Origin: Deltaproteobacteria bacterium
Lineage (GTDB): Bacteria > Desulfobacterota > Deferrimicrobia > Deferrimicrobiales > Deferrimicrobiaceae
Direction of reading: 5' to 3'
Assembly (NCBI GenBank): GCA_025357175.1
Contig: JANXPS010000236.1
Location: 1 to 7,317, forward strand
DNA: 7,317 bases
Both the position numbers and the translations under genes were made by a program. Positions 5,879 through 7,317 of this stretch are shown here, one piece after another (within the stretch, counting starts at the first letter, position 1; each line of letters starts with the position of its first letter). A model generated the notes under the pieces. The model saw only the letters and a program-made list of their open reading frames with translations. It had not been told where the DNA came from and did no database searches.

Positions 5879-7261
5879 ATGAAAGGCAGGAAATGGCTGG
5901 CCCCGGTGCTGTTGCTGGGTGTTTTCGTGGTGGGGTTCGTCTCCGGAGACCTGACCACGTCGCGCCACTCGGCCCAGGCTACCGTCGCATACAACAAGCT
6001 CAAGGTGTTCGGCGATGTCCTGTCGGTCATCCAGAACAGCTATGTCGAAGAGCCCAGTACCGACAACCTGATTCAGGGCGCGATCCGGGGAATGATCCAG
6101 ACGCTCGATCCGCACAGTTCATACCTGACGCCCGACATGCTCAAGCAGGTCGAGGTCGAAACGCGCGGGGCGTTCGGCGGGCTCGGAATCGAGATCGGCG
6201 TCAAGGACGGCATGCTGACCATCATCGCCCCGATCGACGACACCCCGGCTTCGCGAGCGGGCCTCAAGGCCGGCGACACGATCGTCAAGATCGAGAATGA
6301 TCCCACCCGCGACATGACGATCAACGACGCCGTCAAGCGGATGCGCGGCGAGCCCGACACCAAGGTGACCATCTGGATCGCCCGCGAAGGGTTCACCGAG
6401 CCCAAGGCATTCACGCTCACCCGGGCCATCATCAAGATCAAGAGCGTAAAGGCCAAGGACCTGGGCGACGGAATCGGCTACGTCAAGCTCAACCAGTTCC
6501 AGGCCGACACCGATTCGGAACTCGAAAAGGGGCTCCAGGAACAGCTCAAGACGAAGGATGGGCTCAAGGGGCTCGTGCTCGACCTGCGCAACAACCCCGG
6601 CGGGCTGCTCGATCAGGCCGTCAAGGTTTCCGACAAATTCGTGGAGTCCGGGTTGATCGTCTACACGGACGGCCGCATCGAAAACCAGAAGGTGAAATAC
6701 GTCGCCCACAAGGAAGGAACCTACAACGGGTTCCCGATCGTCGTGCTCGTCAACGCCGGATCCGCCTCCGCTTCCGAGATCGTGGCGGGATGCCTCCAGG
6801 ATCACGGCCGGGCCATAATCCTTGGCACCCGGACATTCGGCAAGGCTTCCGTCCAGACGATCCTTCCGCTCGACGACGGTTCGGCGCTCCGCTTGACCAC
6901 CGCGCGCTACTACACGCCCAACGGCAGGTCCATCCAGGCCAAGGGGATCGAGCCCGATATAGTCGTCAACGACGGGCGCGAGCCGGCCGATGGCCACGGC
7001 TTCATGCGCGAAAAGGATATCGAACGCCACCTCAAGGGTGACGGTGAGGACACCTCGCCGGCCAAGAAACCGGCGATGACGGCGCCGCCGGAAAAGAAGG
7101 ACGACGCGGGCGGCAAGAAGAACGGAAGCCGCAAGGAAGCGCCGGCCCTCGACGAGTCCAAGAAGGAAGACGCCAAGGATGTCCAGCTCGACCGGGCGGT
7201 CGAACTGCTCAAGGGCTGGGAAATCTTCAAGTCGCGCTTCGTCGACAAGCCGAAGGCCTGA
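5879..7261 (+). CDS. ctpA: Carboxyl-terminal processing protease, S41 family, with PDZ domain
   Basis: Serine protease acting in the periplasm, probably held at the inner membrane. It has 460 residues. The N-terminal hydrophobic segment (about 6-23) has no obvious cleavage site, so it may be a signal anchor. An N-terminal helical part contains LDPHSSYLTPDML (about 76-88). The PDZ domain (about 95-180) opens with F99-G-G-L-G-I and includes SRAGLKAGDTIVKI. The protease core has LDLRNNPGGLLDQAV and the catalytic set Ser297 (in GSASASEI), Lys322 (in GTRTFGKASVQ) and Gln326; the 25-residue Ser-Lys spacing matches the Ser/Lys dyad of plant CtpA and E. coli Tsp. Residues about 387-433 are a Lys/Glu/Asp/Pro-rich low-complexity stretch, followed by a predicted helix (434-452, DVQLDRAVELLKGWEIFK) typical of family C-termini. 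Relatives degrade peptidoglycan hydrolases or process envelope proteins. Its place ten bases after envC suggests a target in cell-wall remodelling; that is inference. Confidence 0.95.
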   Translation: MKGRKWLAPVLLLGVFVVGFVSGDLTTSRHSAQATVAYNKLKVFGDVLSVIQNSYVEEPSTDNLIQGAIRGMIQTLDPHSSYLTPDMLKQVEVETRGAFGGLGIEIGVKDGMLTIIAPIDDTPASRAGLKAGDTIVKIENDPTRDMTINDAVKRMRGEPDTKVTIWIAREGFTEPKAFTLTRAIIKIKSVKAKDLGDGIGYVKLNQFQADTDSELEKGLQEQLKTKDGLKGLVLDLRNNPGGLLDQAVKVSDKFVESGLIVYTDGRIENQKVKYVAHKEGTYNGFPIVVLVNAGSASASEIVAGCLQDHGRAIILGTRTFGKASVQTILPLDDGSALRLTTARYYTPNGRSIQAKGIEPDIVVNDGREPADGHGFMREKDIERHLKGDGEDTSPAKKPAMTAPPEKKDDAGGKKNGSRKEAPALDESKKEDAKDVQLDRAVELLKGWEIFKSRFVDKPKA

Positions 7262-7295
7262 CAGCCGGCGGGTCTCGCCAGGCACCGGCGGAGCC

Positions 7296-7317
7296 ATGAG
7301 TGCCACGCTGTTCGAAG
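7296..7317 (+). CDS. Possible start of a further gene, cut by the right edge
   Basis: After the ctpA stop there are 34 bases, then ATG 7296 opens a frame to the window end (MSATLFE). GGAG at 7290-7293 is too close to this ATG but well placed for a GTG at 7300, which is also open (reading MPRCSK). Either could be the next gene of the unit. In related bacteria a divergent polysaccharide deacetylase gene (YibQ-like) often follows ctpA, but seven codons cannot confirm this. Confidence 0.25.

Noticed and set aside
7264..7289. Possible terminator after ctpA (GCCGG and CCGGC arms)
   Set aside because: The stem is only five base pairs with a 16-base loop and there is no T-tract. GCCGGC-like words are common by chance in this sequence.
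6119..7306. Minus-strand open frame of 395 codons opposite ctpA
   Set aside because: CtpA is certain on the plus strand. The reverse frame is composed of repeated Asp, Leu, Val and Gly codons mirrored from common CtpA codons.

Overview
This is a compact, GC-rich bacterial region with one transcription direction. Seven plus-strand genes run from edge to edge with overlaps of 4 to 8 bases or gaps of 4 to 10 bases. I infer a Gram-negative organism because there is an FtsX/EnvC pair with an exported, coiled-coil EnvC and a periplasmic S41 protease. Gene order, base composition, a short cobalamin-dependent MetH and the small QTED-motif protein suggest a member of the former Deltaproteobacteria (Desulfuromonadota/Geobacterales-like or a relative). 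That placement is inference, not a sequence match.

Layout: the end of glutamate racemase murI (2-310) supplies D-glutamate for peptidoglycan. It overlaps a short, three-module cobalamin-dependent methionine synthase metH (307-2769) that lacks the SAM-dependent reactivation domain. Four bases later comes a 97-residue conserved-looking protein of unknown function (2774-3067). It overlaps an FtsE-position ABC ATPase (3060-3749), which overlaps ftsX (3746-4639), which overlaps an EnvC-like murein hydrolase activator (4636-5868). A 10-base gap leads to a carboxyl-terminal processing protease, ctpA (5879-7261). The last 56 bases hold a short intergenic stretch and possibly the first codons of another gene.

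How they work together: in the well-studied FtsEX-EnvC system, cytoplasmic FtsE drives FtsX, which pulls on periplasmic EnvC; EnvC then switches on peptidoglycan amidases at the division site. CtpA-family proteases in other Gram-negatives degrade peptidoglycan hydrolases, so activator and protease in one unit make sense. The most unusual point is that the FtsE-position protein keeps an intact Walker A motif but has lost the catalytic glutamate, the switch histidine, the Q-loop glutamine and both signature glycines. This suggests a non-canonical or ATPase-dead version of the division switch. There are no mobile elements, CRISPR arrays or RNA genes that I can support.
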